A DNA stretch of 64,000 bases from Peribacillus faecalis (lineage in GTDB: Bacteria > Bacillota > Bacilli > Bacillales > DSM-1321), in assembly GCF_014712675.1 (NCBI RefSeq), contig NZ_JACXSI010000017.1, positions 1 through 64,000 on the forward strand, given 5' to 3'. Each line of letters opens with the position of its first letter. Position 1 is the stretch's first letter. Shown piece by piece: positions 36,775 to 45,412 of this stretch. Under the pieces are notes generated by a model. The model ran no database searches. It was not told where the DNA came from and saw nothing but the letters and a program-made list of their open reading frames with translations. The translations under genes were made by a program, and so were the position numbers.

Positions 36775-36861
36775 ATGATTGGCGGAATTTCTGTTTTCAG
36801 AGTGTAAATGGTGATGTTTTGCGACCATAGTACAAATGAATAGCATCTTATGGAAGAACAG

Positions 36862-36870
36862 TGGTATACT
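36862..36870 (+). promoter_or_regulatory. Extended -10 promoter of trxA
   Basis: TG-G-TATACT at 36862-36870, 42 bp before the trxA start; no strong -35 is visible. The Bacillus trxA gene is also stress-controlled, which cannot be judged here. Confidence 0.5.
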
Positions 36871-36911
36871 AAATTATAGTTTATTTATGTATTTATTAGG
36901 AGGTCATTCTT

Positions 36912-37226
36912 ATGGCAATTGTTAAAGCTACTGATCAAAATTTCTCAGCTGAAACATCTCAAGGTTTAGTTCTTGTGGATTTCTGGGCACCTTGGTGTGG
37001 ACCTTGTAAAATGATTGCTCCTGTTTTAGAGGAATTAGATAGCGAAATGAGCGATGTTGTAAAAATCGCTAAAGTAGATGTAGATGAAAATCCAGAAACT
37101 GCAGGAAACTTCGGTGTTATGAGTATCCCTACTTTAATCCTTCTTAAAGATGGAGAAATTGTAGACAAAGCAGTTGGATTCCAACCAAAAGAAGCATTAG
37201 CTGAATTAGTGAAAAAACACGCTTAA
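36912..37226 (+). CDS. trxA: Thioredoxin
   Basis: 104-residue thiol-disulfide oxidoreductase. Active site [10 protein letters not shown] at residues 27-36 and cis-proline in [12 protein letters not shown]. It donates electrons to ribonucleotide reductase and repairs cytoplasmic disulfides. The ATG follows TTAGGAGG. Confidence 0.98.
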   Translation: MAIVKATDQNFSAETSQGLVLVDFWAPWCGPCKMIAPVLEELDSEMSDVVKIAKVDVDENPETAGNFGVMSIPTLILLKDGEIVDKAVGFQPKEALAELVKKHA

Positions 37227-37235
37227 TTTTTTTAT

Positions 37236-37272
37236 AAAAAGCTGCTCCTGAAGTGAAGGGGCAGCTTTTTAT
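37236..37272 (+). terminator. Intrinsic terminator of trxA
   Basis: AAAAAGCTGCTCCT pairs imperfectly with AGGGGCAGCTTTTT, ending in T-run. Confidence 0.85.
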
Positions 37273-37285
37273 ATTTATTTGCCTC

Positions 37286-37331
37286 AGAAGACATGTTCGT
37301 GTTTTAGATTTTCTCTTTAGCATTGTATAAT
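37286..37331 (+). promoter_or_regulatory. uvrC promoter with LexA-like box
   Basis: On the minus strand CGAACATGTCTTCT (37299-37286) fits the Bacillus LexA consensus CGAACRNRYGTTYC at 12 of 14 positions. A promoter follows: TTTAGA (37303-37308), 17 bp, TATAAT (37326-37331). SOS control of uvrC is an inference. Confidence 0.5.
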
Positions 37332-37374
37332 AGTTGAACAAACATAGAAACTAACGAAGGAGGCGAACACGAGT

Positions 37375-39153
37375 ATGAATGAACTTATAAAAGCAAAACT
37401 TGCTTTGCTGCCGGATCAGCCGGGCTGTTATTTAATGAAGGATCGGCAAGGGACAATTATATATGTAGGTAAAGCAAAAATTTTGAAGAACCGTGTTCGT
37501 TCTTATTTTACCGGATCGCATGACGGAAAAACGCTCCGTCTCGTAAACGAAATTGAAGACTTCGAATATATAATTACTTCATCTAATATAGAAGCTTTAC
37601 TGCTCGAGCTGAATTTAATCAAAAAGTATGACCCGAAATATAATATTATGCTGAAGGATGATAAAAGCTATCCTTTTATTATGCTCACCAATGAAAGACA
37701 TCCTCGCCTTATTATCACGAGAAAAGTAAAACGAGGCAAAGGGAAATATTTCGGACCGTACCCGAATGTCCATTCAGCGAATGAAACGAAAAAACTTCTC
37801 GATCGATTATACCCACTTCGCAAATGCACAAAGCTTCCCGACAAAGTTTGTTTATATTATCATATTGGACAATGTCTTGCTCCATGTGTTTATGAGGTGC
37901 AAGAAGATCAATATAAGGAAATGACGCAAGAAATTACGAAGTTTCTGAATGGCGGTTATGAAGACATTAAGAAAAGCTTAGTGAAAAAGATGGAAGAGGC
38001 TGCAGAGAATTTGGAATTTGAACGGGCGAAGGAGTACCGCGACCATATTGCACATATTGATGCGACAATGGAGAAACAAAAAATGATCAGCACCGATTTC
38101 ACGGATCGCGATGTTTTCGGCTATGCGGTCGATAAAGGCTGGATGTGTGTGCAGGTATTTTTTGTGCGCCAAGGAAAGCTGATTGAACGGGATGTGTCCA
38201 TGTTTCCGTTATTTGATGAACCTGAAGAGGAATTCTTGACGTATCTCGGACAATTCTATGATAAAGAAAACCATATAAAACCTAAAGAAGTTTTGCTTCC
38301 AGCTTCTATCGATATCGAGATGGCGAGCGAACTGCTGAAGGTGAAAGTATTGCAGCCGCAGCGGGGACAGAAAAAGGACTTACTTAAGCTGGCCAATAAA
38401 AATGCAAAAAATGCACTGAACGAAAAGTTCTCTTTAATAGAAAGAGATGAAGAGAGAACAATCAAAGCAGTGGAGAATTTAGGAGAAATACTCGGCATTT
38501 ATACACCGCACAGAATTGAAGCTTTTGACAATTCCAACATTCAAGGAACAAATCCGGTTTCGGCGATGGTTGTGTTTACAGACGGCAAACCGGATAAGAA
38601 ACAATATCGTAAGTACAATATTAAAACGGTTGACGGTCCCGATGATTATGAATCGATGCGCGAAGTCGTCAGAAGACGATATTCACGAGCATTAAAGGAA
38701 GGAACGCCTTTGCCGGATTTGATTATTATTGATGGCGGGAAGGGACATATAGAGGCAGTAAGAGATGTTTTGGAAAATGAATTAGGTTTGGATATACCAT
38801 TATCCGGCTTAGTGAAGGATGAAAAACATCGCACGTCTAACTTGTTGATGGGAAATCCTTTGCAGGTTGTTCCGCTTGACCAACGCAGTCAAGAATTCTA
38901 TTTGCTGCAGCGCATACAAGACGAGGTTCATCGATTTGCGATTACGTTCCACCGTCAAATTCGCGGCAAAAATGCCTTTCAGTCTATGTTGGATGATATC
39001 CCGGGAATTGGAGAAAAGCGTAAGAAGGAGCTGCTGAAAGCTTTTGGTTCCGTTAAAGCGATGAAAGAAGCGAACCTTGAGAATTTTACGGAAATAGGTA
39101 TCCCGCAAAAAGTAGCTGAACAGCTAATGGAGAAGTTAAAAGATAATAAGTAA
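37375..39153 (+). CDS. uvrC: Excinuclease ABC subunit C
   Basis: Dual-incision nuclease of nucleotide excision repair. 592 residues. N-terminal GIY-YIG nuclease ([20 protein letters not shown]), cysteine cluster ([21 protein letters not shown]), UVR motif binding UvrB ([19 protein letters not shown]), RNase H-like 5' nuclease ([29 protein letters not shown]) and C-terminal HhH pair ([20 protein letters not shown]). The ATG follows GAAGGAGGCG. Confidence 0.98.
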   Translation: MNELIKAKLALLPDQPGCYLMKDRQGTIIYVGKAKILKNRVRSYFTGSHDGKTLRLVNEIEDFEYIITSSNIEALLLELNLIKKYDPKYNIMLKDDKSYPFIMLTNERHPRLIITRKVKRGKGKYFGPYPNVHSANETKKLLDRLYPLRKCTKLPDKVCLYYHIGQCLAPCVYEVQEDQYKEMTQEITKFLNGGYEDIKKSLVKKMEEAAENLEFERAKEYRDHIAHIDATMEKQKMISTDFTDRDVFGYAVDKGWMCVQVFFVRQGKLIERDVSMFPLFDEPEEEFLTYLGQFYDKENHIKPKEVLLPASIDIEMASELLKVKVLQPQRGQKKDLLKLANKNAKNALNEKFSLIERDEERTIKAVENLGEILGIYTPHRIEAFDNSNIQGTNPVSAMVVFTDGKPDKKQYRKYNIKTVDGPDDYESMREVVRRRYSRALKEGTPLPDLIIIDGGKGHIEAVRDVLENELGLDIPLSGLVKDEKHRTSNLLMGNPLQVVPLDQRSQEFYLLQRIQDEVHRFAITFHRQIRGKNAFQSMLDDIPGIGEKRKKELLKAFGSVKAMKEANLENFTEIGIPQKVAEQLMEKLKDNK

Positions 39154-39168
39154 GATTCATATACAAAA

Positions 39169-39222
39169 GGGGCCGCAGAAAAAGTCTTTGCAAAAAGACA
39201 CTTTCCGTGGCCTCTGTTTTTC
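39169..39222 (+). terminator. Intrinsic terminator of uvrC
   Basis: A long imperfect hairpin: GGGGCCGCAGAAAAAGTCTTT against AAAAAGACACTTTCCGTGGCC, followed by TGTTTTTCTT. A second small hairpin (CTTGCC-AAA-GGCAAG plus TTTTCTTT) lies near 39322-39345. Confidence 0.65.
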
Positions 39223-39377
39223 TTACGCTATAAGAAAGCATATAACAAGATGGAAAATTCGACGTAAACGCCAATTTTTAGTCTATAGTATAAGTGCAAA
39301 TAGACCTTTGCCTTATCAGGCTTGCCAAAGGCAAGTTTTCTTTAAAAGAGAAAGTGTATATTTTTGAACTTAGATAG

Positions 39378-39671
39378 CTGTCAACCTTACACCTGCCATG
39401 CTTGGAGGCCTACAGGATGTAGGTCATATCGGCGAAGACATGCGGACGTGGCGATTTTAGCCGATGTTCATTACTTGCTGCCTCTCCCAAGAAACCAAAG
39501 GCGGGTTTCTCGTGTGGGGCTCTCACGATGAGAGTCACAGCGATGAAGATATGCGGACGTAGCGCTCTTAGTCGCTGTTCCTTTTTAACAGATCCTCCCG
39601 CATGTCTCCTTTTTCATCGTAGTGAATCTGAGTAGTATACTCATGATGAAAAAGGACCGGTGACGGTTTTT
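39378..39671 (+). repeat. Composite structured intergenic repeat C
   Basis: Same head and tail as repeats A and B but rearranged. It has two copies of the two-hairpin module and lacks the cruciform block. First copy: CCTAC-AGGAT-GTAGG (39409-39423) and ATCGGC/GCCGAT (39428-39433/39460-39465). Then the AAGAAACC/GGTTTCTC hairpin. Second copy: CTCTC-ACGAT-GAGAG (39520-39534) and CAGCGA/TCGCTG (39538-39543/39572-39577). The tail forms a perfect 11-bp stem CCTTTTTCATC/GATGAAAAAGG (39608-39618/39645-39655) directly followed by ACCG-GTGA-CGGT and TTTT. It ends 1 bp before the 3' end of convergent yslB. Confidence 0.82.
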
Positions 39672-39672
39672 C

Positions 39673-40131
39673 TTACTCTATTATATCTTTCGGATCCCAT
39701 CTGACGATAATCTTGACCTTGCCGGATTTGCGTTTTGTTTCAAAAGCAGCTTCTGTAATTCGCTTCTTTTGAGTCTGGATCTGTTCAGCGAGGAAACCGG
39801 ATTCTAATTGGAATTCGCAGTCTGCATTTAAATCAAATCTTCTTGCAACAATCGGCCCGTCCAGAATGAATTCGGACTCGTTTTTTGTTTTCTTTATTTC
39901 TTCGAGGTTCCCCCAGCCAGCATTGCGAAAAAACTCAGCTATTTCTTCTATGCTGCTTAACGGGAATTTTCTTGCTAGCTGTTTGCCTGACCAATAGAGA
40001 ATTTGTGCATGCTCCTTGCCTAAAAGGTCCGGAATTAACAGGTCGCGCAAGAGCTCTTTGCTGAATATAGTAACTGTTTCTTCGTCTGATACATGTTGTG
40101 GCGTACCTTCTATTTGGCTGTTTTTTTGCAT
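39673..40131 (-). CDS. yslB: DUF2507 family protein YslB
   Basis: 152-residue cytoplasmic protein, start at 40131 after GAGGGGG; an extension to 40167 is unlikely. Segments LLRDLLIPDLLGKEHAQILYW and SGKQLARKFPLSSIEEIAEF resemble the YslB family (a 4-vinyl reductase-like fold; ligand unknown). Neighbour of uvrC as in B. subtilis, but oriented oppositely to the surrounding genes. The lysC gene that lies near here in B. subtilis is absent. Confidence 0.85.
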   Translation of the reverse strand: MQKNSQIEGTPQHVSDEETVTIFSKELLRDLLIPDLLGKEHAQILYWSGKQLARKFPLSSIEEIAEFFRNAGWGNLEEIKKTKNESEFILDGPIVARRFDLNADCEFQLESGFLAEQIQTQKKRITEAAFETKRKSGKVKIIVRWDPKDIIE

Positions 40132-40194
40132 AATAGCCCCCTCTTTCCTATCTAACATTATATACAATTTTCTTTAAGACTAGAACTATTAATA

Positions 40195-40220
40195 AACAAC
40201 TTTTCCCTTGGAAAGTTGTT
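40195..40220. other. Perfect hairpin in the yslB-sdhC intergenic region
   Basis: AACAACTTT (40195-40203) and AAAGTTGTT (40212-40220) pair perfectly, followed on the plus strand by ATTTTT. It looks like a terminator, but no plus-strand gene ends here. Confidence 0.5.
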
Positions 40221-40256
40221 ATTTTTAAATAATGATATAAAAGTATTTTTTTTGGG

Positions 40257-40283
40257 TATAGGGATAATAGAAATGTCCCTATA
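40257..40283. other. 8-bp inverted repeat in the yslB-sdhC intergenic region
   Basis: TATAGGGA (40257-40264) and TCCCTATA (40276-40283) separated by 11 bp, an operator-like dyad. No regulator is recognised. The rest of the 40168-40686 gap is AT-rich with no credible ORF beyond the sdh promoter. Confidence 0.45.
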
Positions 40284-40473
40284 AGGCGTTAAGGTTTTTA
40301 GAGCTAGTAATCTAATAATACAGAGGTGATGAAAAAAGAAGATTCCAATACATATTAATTATTATTCTATTATCGTATGAAGGCTGGTTATTGATACTAT
40401 TTTTTTATTCATGTATAACGCCGAAAGGGGAAAGTCATTCAATTTTTCTATCTTATTTTGTATGCCCGTTTTC

Positions 40474-40502
40474 TTGACGATGCCTATTTTACAGAGTAAA
40501 AT
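40474..40502 (+). promoter_or_regulatory. SigmaA promoter of sdhCAB
   Basis: TTGACG (40474-40479), 17 bp, TAAAAT (40497-40502). It implies a leader of about 175 nt before sdhC. In B. subtilis the sdh mRNA leader is a target of the iron-sparing sRNA FsrA; a target here is not demonstrated. Confidence 0.6.
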
Positions 40503-40689
40503 GAACATGTCATTAAATTGTACGAAAATCTAGAAATTTTTAAATGAACTATTAAATTAGTAATTATTTAATTATTTCGAGATTTTTTTATGATAAATGG
40601 CAAAATTATTGCACTTTTTTATTCTTGCTTGAGCGGGTGAACCATGCCATGTAAGAAAAGATTATTACACAATTTAAGGGGGGTACATG

Positions 40690-41301
40690 ATGGCAGGGAA
40701 TAGTGAGTTTTCAAAGCGTAAATTACATTCATTATTGGGAGTAATTCCAGTTGGATTGTTCTTGACGCAGCATTTAATTGTTAACAGTTTTGCAAAAAGA
40801 GGTCCGGAAGCTTTCGAAGCTGCAGCTCATTTTATGGAAGCGTTACCGGCCCGTATCTTTTTAGAGATTTTTGTGATTGCACTGCCGCTTCTGTTTCATG
40901 CAATTTATGGAGTTTATATTGCATTCACAGCAAAATCTAACTTAGGGAGATTTGGTTTCTTCCGTAACTGGATGTTCGTCTTACAACGTGTAACGGGTAT
41001 TCTAACGTTCATCTTTGTAGTTTGGCATGTATGGGAAACGAGAATGCAGGTTGCTTTAGGCAACGATACAGTGGATTTCAACATGATGGCAGAAATTCTA
41101 TCTAATCCAGCTATGTTAGCATTTTATATTATCGGTGTAGTTGCAGCTATTTTCCACTTTGCTAACGGATTATGGACATTCTGTATTACTTGGGGTATCA
41201 CAGTATCTAAACGTTCACAACAAATTAATACGTATGTGACAATGGCTATTTTCTTAATCCTATCTTATGTAGGCGTTACAGCATTATTAGCATTCGTTTA
41301 A
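40690..41301 (+). CDS. sdhC: Succinate dehydrogenase cytochrome b558 subunit
   Basis: Membrane anchor and diheme cytochrome b of complex II, 203 residues, five membrane helices. Heme-ligand histidines lie in RKLHSLLGVIPVGLFLTQHL, HAIYGVYIAF, VWHVWETRM and FHFANGLWTF. Of two tandem ATGs (40687 and 40690) the second is better spaced from AAGGGGGG and matches the family N-terminus. First gene of sdhCAB. Confidence 0.95.
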   Translation: MAGNSEFSKRKLHSLLGVIPVGLFLTQHLIVNSFAKRGPEAFEAAAHFMEALPARIFLEIFVIALPLLFHAIYGVYIAFTAKSNLGRFGFFRNWMFVLQRVTGILTFIFVVWHVWETRMQVALGNDTVDFNMMAEILSNPAMLAFYIIGVVAAIFHFANGLWTFCITWGITVSKRSQQINTYVTMAIFLILSYVGVTALLAFV

Positions 41302-41369
41302 TGTAAAAGTTTGAGAGAAACTTTTATTTCATAGAGTTTATAGACAAGAAGTCAAGGGAGTGAGGAAGG

Positions 41370-43121
41370 TTGAGTAAAGGTAAAATTATCGTAGTTGGCG
41401 GCGGTTTAGCAGGTTTAATGGCTACTATTAAAGCTGCAGAAGAAGGAACACCAGTAGATTTGTTTTCACTTGTTCCGGTAAAACGCTCTCACTCAGTTTG
41501 TGCACAGGGCGGTATAAACGGTGCCGTTAATACAAAAGGTGAAGGGGATTCTCCTTGGATCCACTTTGACGATACAGTATACGGTGGGGACTTCTTAGCG
41601 AACCAACCACCAGTTAAAGCAATGTGTGAAGCAGCTCCATCAATTATACATATGATGGACCGTATGGGTGTTATGTTTAACCGTACACCAGAAGGATTAC
41701 TTGATTTCCGTCGTTTCGGGGGAACTCAGCATCACCGTACAGCATTCGCTGGCGCAACTACAGGTCAACAATTATTGTATGCATTGGATGAGCAAGTTCG
41801 TCGTTTTGAAGTAGAAGGCTTAGTTACGAAATATGAAGGTTGGGAATTCCTTGGAGCAGTTCTTGACGATGCAGGTGTTTGTCGTGGTATCACTGCGCAA
41901 AACTTATCAACAATGGAAATTCAATCATTCCCGGCTGATGCTGTTATTTTAGCTACAGGTGGTCCTGGTATCATCTTCGGTAAAACAACAAACTCAATCA
42001 TCAATACAGGTTCAGCAGCATCAATCGTATATCAACAAGGTGTTTATTATGCGAATGGTGAAATGATTCAAATTCACCCTACAGCGATTCCTGGGGACGA
42101 CAAAAACCGTCTGATGAGTGAATCTGCTCGTGGTGAAGGTGGACGTGTTTGGACATATAAAGATGGTAAGCCTTGGTACTTCTTGGAGGAAAAATATCCT
42201 GCATATGGTAACCTAGTTCCACGTGATATCGCAACTCGTGAAATCTTTGACGTGTGCGTAAACCAAAAATTAGGTATTAACGGCGAAAACATGGTATATC
42301 TAGATCTTTCTCATAAAGATCCAAAAGAATTGGATATCAAATTGGGCGGTATTATCGAAATCTATGAAAAATTCACAGGTGACGATCCGCGCAAACTTCC
42401 AATGAAGATTTTCCCAGCAGTTCACTATTCAATGGGCGGACTATGGGTAGATTACGATCAAATGACAAACATTCCAGGTCTATTTGCAGCTGGTGAGTGC
42501 GATTACTCACAACATGGTGCAAACCGTCTAGGCGCTAACTCTCTATTATCTGCTATTTACGGTGGTATGGTAGTTGGCCCTAACGCAGTTCGTTACATTG
42601 ACGGACTTGATAAGACTAGTGATGCGGTTTCTTCTAATGTTTATAACAGCCATGTTATGGAACAACAAGAGAAATGGAATAACATCATGAATATGAACGG
42701 TACGGAAAATGCGTACGTTCTTCATAAAGAGCTTGGTGAGTGGATGACTGATAATGTAACAGTTGTTCGTTACAATGACAAGCTTCTGAAAACAGATGAG
42801 AAAATTCAAGAGTTAATGGAACGTTACCAAAACATTAACATTAACGATACAGCTAAATGGAGCAACCAAGGCGCAATGTTCACTCGTAACTTGGAAAACA
42901 TGCTTCAACTTGCCCGCGTAATTACAATCGGTGCTTATAACCGTAACGAAAGCCGTGGCGCGCACTATAAACCAGAATTCCCTGAGCGTAACGATGAGGA
43001 ATTCCTAAAAACAACGATGGCGAAATTCACTGGAAGTACAACTGCTCCTGCATTCCACTATGAGGATGTTGATGTTTCATTGATTCAGCCACGTAAACGT
43101 GATTATACGAAGAAACATTAA
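41370..43121 (+). CDS. sdhA: Succinate dehydrogenase flavoprotein subunit
   Basis: Oxidises succinate to fumarate with covalently bound FAD. 583 residues, TTG start after AGTGAGGAAGG. Dinucleotide fold IIVVGGGLAGLMATIKAAE, FAD-linkage histidine region KRSHSVCAQGGINGAVN, substrate loop FGGTQHHRTA and SARGEGGRVW, and VHYSMGGLWVDY. Highly similar to Bacillus SdhA throughout. Confidence 0.98.
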   Translation: MSKGKIIVVGGGLAGLMATIKAAEEGTPVDLFSLVPVKRSHSVCAQGGINGAVNTKGEGDSPWIHFDDTVYGGDFLANQPPVKAMCEAAPSIIHMMDRMGVMFNRTPEGLLDFRRFGGTQHHRTAFAGATTGQQLLYALDEQVRRFEVEGLVTKYEGWEFLGAVLDDAGVCRGITAQNLSTMEIQSFPADAVILATGGPGIIFGKTTNSIINTGSAASIVYQQGVYYANGEMIQIHPTAIPGDDKNRLMSESARGEGGRVWTYKDGKPWYFLEEKYPAYGNLVPRDIATREIFDVCVNQKLGINGENMVYLDLSHKDPKELDIKLGGIIEIYEKFTGDDPRKLPMKIFPAVHYSMGGLWVDYDQMTNIPGLFAAGECDYSQHGANRLGANSLLSAIYGGMVVGPNAVRYIDGLDKTSDAVSSNVYNSHVMEQQEKWNNIMNMNGTENAYVLHKELGEWMTDNVTVVRYNDKLLKTDEKIQELMERYQNININDTAKWSNQGAMFTRNLENMLQLARVITIGAYNRNESRGAHYKPEFPERNDEEFLKTTMAKFTGSTTAPAFHYEDVDVSLIQPRKRDYTKKH

Positions 43122-43144
43122 TTTTTAAGGGGGGAAATTAAATC

Positions 43145-43906
43145 ATGGCTGATCAAAAAACTGTAAGGTTTATTATTACTCGTCAAGATTCACCGGACAG
43201 CCCTTCTTATACTGAGGAGTTCGATGTTCCATATCGTCCGAATATGAACGTTATTTCGGGATTAATGTACATCCGAAGCAACCCAGTTAATGCCAAAGGG
43301 GAAAAAACAACACCAGTAACATGGGATATGAACTGTTTGGAAGAAGTATGTGGAGCATGTTCAATGGTAATCAACGGAAGACCGCAACAATCTTGTTCTG
43401 CGCTAGTAGACAAGCTTGAGCAACCAATCCGTCTAGCACCAATGAGCACTTTCCCTATCGTGCGTGACTTGCAAATCGACCGTAGCCGTATGTTCGATTC
43501 ATTGAAGAAAGTAAAAGCGTGGATTCCAATCGACGGTACTTACGACTTAGGTCCTGGACCTCGTATGCCGGAGAAAAAACGCCAATGGGCTTATGAACTT
43601 TCAAAATGTATGACTTGTGGTGTATGTTTGGAATCTTGTCCGAACGTAAACAGCGGTTCTAATTTCATCGGTCCTGCACCACTTTCTCAAGTGCGTCTAT
43701 TCAATGCGCATCCAACTGGAGAAATGAACAAAGCTGATCGTTTGAATGCTATTATGGGAGAAGGCGGCATCACAAACTGCGGTAACTCACAAAACTGTGT
43801 GCAAGTATGTCCTAAAGGTATTCCTTTAACAACATCTATTGCATCACTAAACCGTGATACAACAATTCAATCTTTCAAAAACTTCTTTGGTAGCGATAAA
43901 ATCTAA
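43145..43906 (+). CDS. sdhB: Succinate dehydrogenase iron-sulfur subunit
   Basis: Passes electrons from FAD to the membrane quinone/heme. 253 residues. [2Fe-2S] ligands in CLEEVCGACSMVINGRPQQSC, [4Fe-4S] and [3Fe-4S] ligands in CMTCGVCLESCPN and CGNSQNCVQVCPKGIP. The ATG follows AAGGGGGG. Last gene of the operon. Confidence 0.98.
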   Translation: MADQKTVRFIITRQDSPDSPSYTEEFDVPYRPNMNVISGLMYIRSNPVNAKGEKTTPVTWDMNCLEEVCGACSMVINGRPQQSCSALVDKLEQPIRLAPMSTFPIVRDLQIDRSRMFDSLKKVKAWIPIDGTYDLGPGPRMPEKKRQWAYELSKCMTCGVCLESCPNVNSGSNFIGPAPLSQVRLFNAHPTGEMNKADRLNAIMGEGGITNCGNSQNCVQVCPKGIPLTTSIASLNRDTTIQSFKNFFGSDKI

Positions 43907-43913
43907 AGGGTTT

Positions 43914-43940
43914 GGCCCTCAGTTTTCTGGGGGCTTTCTC
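43914..43940 (+). terminator. Intrinsic terminator of sdhCAB
   Basis: GCCCTCAG-TTTT-CTGGGGGC (one T-G pair) followed by TTTCTCTT. Confidence 0.75.
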
Positions 43941-43952
43941 TTAATTATAAAA

Positions 43953-43972
43953 ATGAATGATTACTCATTCAT
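43953..43972. promoter_or_regulatory. FadR operator upstream of ysmA
   Basis: ATGAATGATTACTCATTCAT matches the B. subtilis FadR consensus ATGAATGAWTANTCATTCAT at every defined position. It ends 16 bp before the ysmA start, just before the ribosome binding site. This links the thioesterase to the fadR regulon at 33 kb. Confidence 0.85.
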
Positions 43973-43988
43973 GAAAAGGGGAATGGAA

Positions 43989-44453
43989 ATGAGAATATCG
44001 TATATTAATGATTTACAAGCATGGGAGAAAGAATTTACTTTTAGTTATCCTTTTGTTGTCCGTTTTTCAGAAACGGATATGTTTGGCCACTTAAACAACA
44101 CGGTACCATTTACATATTTTGAAACAGCAAGAATCAACTATTTTAAACATATCAACTGGATTACAGACTGGAGAGATACGCAATCAGAAACAATCCCAGT
44201 TGTGGCTGACTTGCAGTGCGATTTTTTAAAGCAAGTCTATTTAGATGAGCAGGTTGATGTGTATGTGAAAACGAATAAAGTCGGTAGTTCGTCTATTGAT
44301 TTGCACTATATGGGGAAAAATCAGCTTGGACAAATTGTTTTCACTGGTCGGGGCACAGTTGTGCAAATATCGCGTTTTACAGGCAAAGCTGTCGCTTTTG
44401 ATGAAGAGAATATCAGTAAAATTAAAGAACCGCAAGCAACGATAAAAAAATGA
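43989..44453 (+). CDS. ysmA: Acyl-CoA thioesterase YsmA (4HBT/hotdog family)
   Basis: 154 residues from ATG 43989, 8 bp after AAAAGGGG; the open frame continues upstream through the FadR operator and sdhB, so longer starts are rejected. Hotdog-fold thioesterase motif VVRFSETDMFGHLNNTVPFTYFETARI contains the catalytic Asp. It probably hydrolyses acyl-CoA. The adjoining perfect FadR box supports a role in fatty-acid metabolism. Confidence 0.88.
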   Translation: MRISYINDLQAWEKEFTFSYPFVVRFSETDMFGHLNNTVPFTYFETARINYFKHINWITDWRDTQSETIPVVADLQCDFLKQVYLDEQVDVYVKTNKVGSSSIDLHYMGKNQLGQIVFTGRGTVVQISRFTGKAVAFDEENISKIKEPQATIKK

Positions 44454-44509
44454 AGAGTTCGGAAAAGTTCATTACTGTAATATTTACTCAATTGTAGCGA
44501 AAATCCGTC

Positions 44510-44537
44510 ACTCTTAATCCCCTATGCACATAATATA
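44510..44537 (+). promoter_or_regulatory. SigmaK-type promoter of gerE
   Basis: AC (44510-44511), 17 bp, then CATAATATA (44529-44537). It fits the mother-cell sigmaK pattern (-35 AC, -10 CATAnnnTA). gerE is a known sigmaK gene. Confidence 0.65.
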
Positions 44538-44600
44538 TTTTGACTAAATCTATACCCATTCCTAGGTTACAGCTGGTCAAGGCAAGGAGGGTTACAATAC

Positions 44601-44825
44601 TTGAAGGAGAATGAATTCACACACAAGCCACTACTAACGAAAAGAGAAAAAGAAGTGTTCGAGTTGTTAGTTCAAGATAAAACAACGAAGGAAATTGCAG
44701 GTGAATTATTCATAAGTGAAAAGACAGTAAGAAACCATATCTCGAATGCAATGCAAAAACTGGGAGTGAAGGGTCGATCACAAGCGGTTGTAGAGCTCCT
44801 TCGTATGGGAGAGCTTCACTTATAG
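44601..44825 (+). CDS. gerE: Spore germination/coat transcription regulator GerE
   Basis: 74-residue LuxR/FixJ-type DNA-binding protein consisting of the helix-turn-helix alone: LTKREKEVFELLVQDKTTKE then ISEKTVRNHISNAMQKLGVKGRSQAVVELLRMG. Regulates late mother-cell coat genes together with sigmaK. The TTG start follows AAGGAGGG. Confidence 0.97.
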   Translation: MKENEFTHKPLLTKREKEVFELLVQDKTTKEIAGELFISEKTVRNHISNAMQKLGVKGRSQAVVELLRMGELHL

Positions 44826-44875
44826 TATATATTGCGTGCAATTCTTGCCGAAAGACAGTATTACTATTTGATATG

Positions 44876-44918
44876 CAGTCTGTTATTTAATGAATAAATG
44901 GCAGGCTGATTTTTTTTG
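44876..44918 (+). terminator. Intrinsic terminator of gerE
   Basis: CAGTCTG and CAGGCTG pair (one T-G) around a 19-nt loop, followed by eight T. The rest of the gap to 45031 holds a short GTAAAAT/ATTTTAC hairpin (44982-45001) usable as a minus-strand terminator. Confidence 0.65.
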
Positions 44919-45031
44919 TTTTCGGTTTCAAGCTGGATGTGTTAATTTGCTAGGGGGCTTAATCGGCTAAATGGGCTGCCGTAAAATGTAAGTGATTTTA
45001 CAGTAGCTCTTCCATAATTTCAGACAAGCCC

Positions 45032-45394
45032 TTATCGAACAATCAATTCATAAAGCTCATCTATAAATAGGTCCTCAAGCCATAGGAAGATTCTTGATAA
45101 CAGCATATATACAATTATCGAAGCGATGATAAACAGCAGTATATATCCCATCAATAATAAACTTCTTTTAAACATGTTGTATCGGATAACGCGTTTGCCG
45201 GCCCAATATCCAAAGCCCATAAATGTAATTAAAAAAGCGTTCGGTATTTTTAAATACCAATGGTTCTTTGCATCTTCGAAATAGCCCCATTCGTAATACT
45301 TCAGCATAATTTCTCCAAGGAAAAGCACACAAACTGCGTAGGCTATTTGGGACCCGATAATGGCTCCGACAATCATATTCAGTAATTCTGCCAA
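45032..45394 (-). CDS. Membrane protein of unknown function
   Basis: 120 residues with about four hydrophobic segments (MIVGAIIGSQIAYAVCVLFL; IPNAFLITFMGFGYWAG; LLLMGYILLFIIASIIVYML; and a final amphipathic LFIDELYELIV). GAGGAGAATTATAA precedes the ATG. No family recognised. It is the last gene of a minus-strand group that otherwise looks degenerate and has no counterpart between gerE and ysmB in B. subtilis. Confidence 0.6.
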   Translation of the reverse strand: MAELLNMIVGAIIGSQIAYAVCVLFLGEIMLKYYEWGYFEDAKNHWYLKIPNAFLITFMGFGYWAGKRVIRYNMFKRSLLLMGYILLFIIASIIVYMLLSRIFLWLEDLFIDELYELIVR

Positions 45395-45412
45395 TTTATA
45401 ATTCTCCTCGTT

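Noticed and set aside
39320-39345. Possible attenuator (CTTTGCC / CTTGCC-AAA-GGCAAG) after uvrC
   Set aside because: No downstream plus-strand gene for it to control; more likely a secondary terminator.
43854-43988. N-terminal extension of the ysmA thioesterase
   Set aside because: It runs through the end of sdhB, the sdh terminator and the FadR operator.
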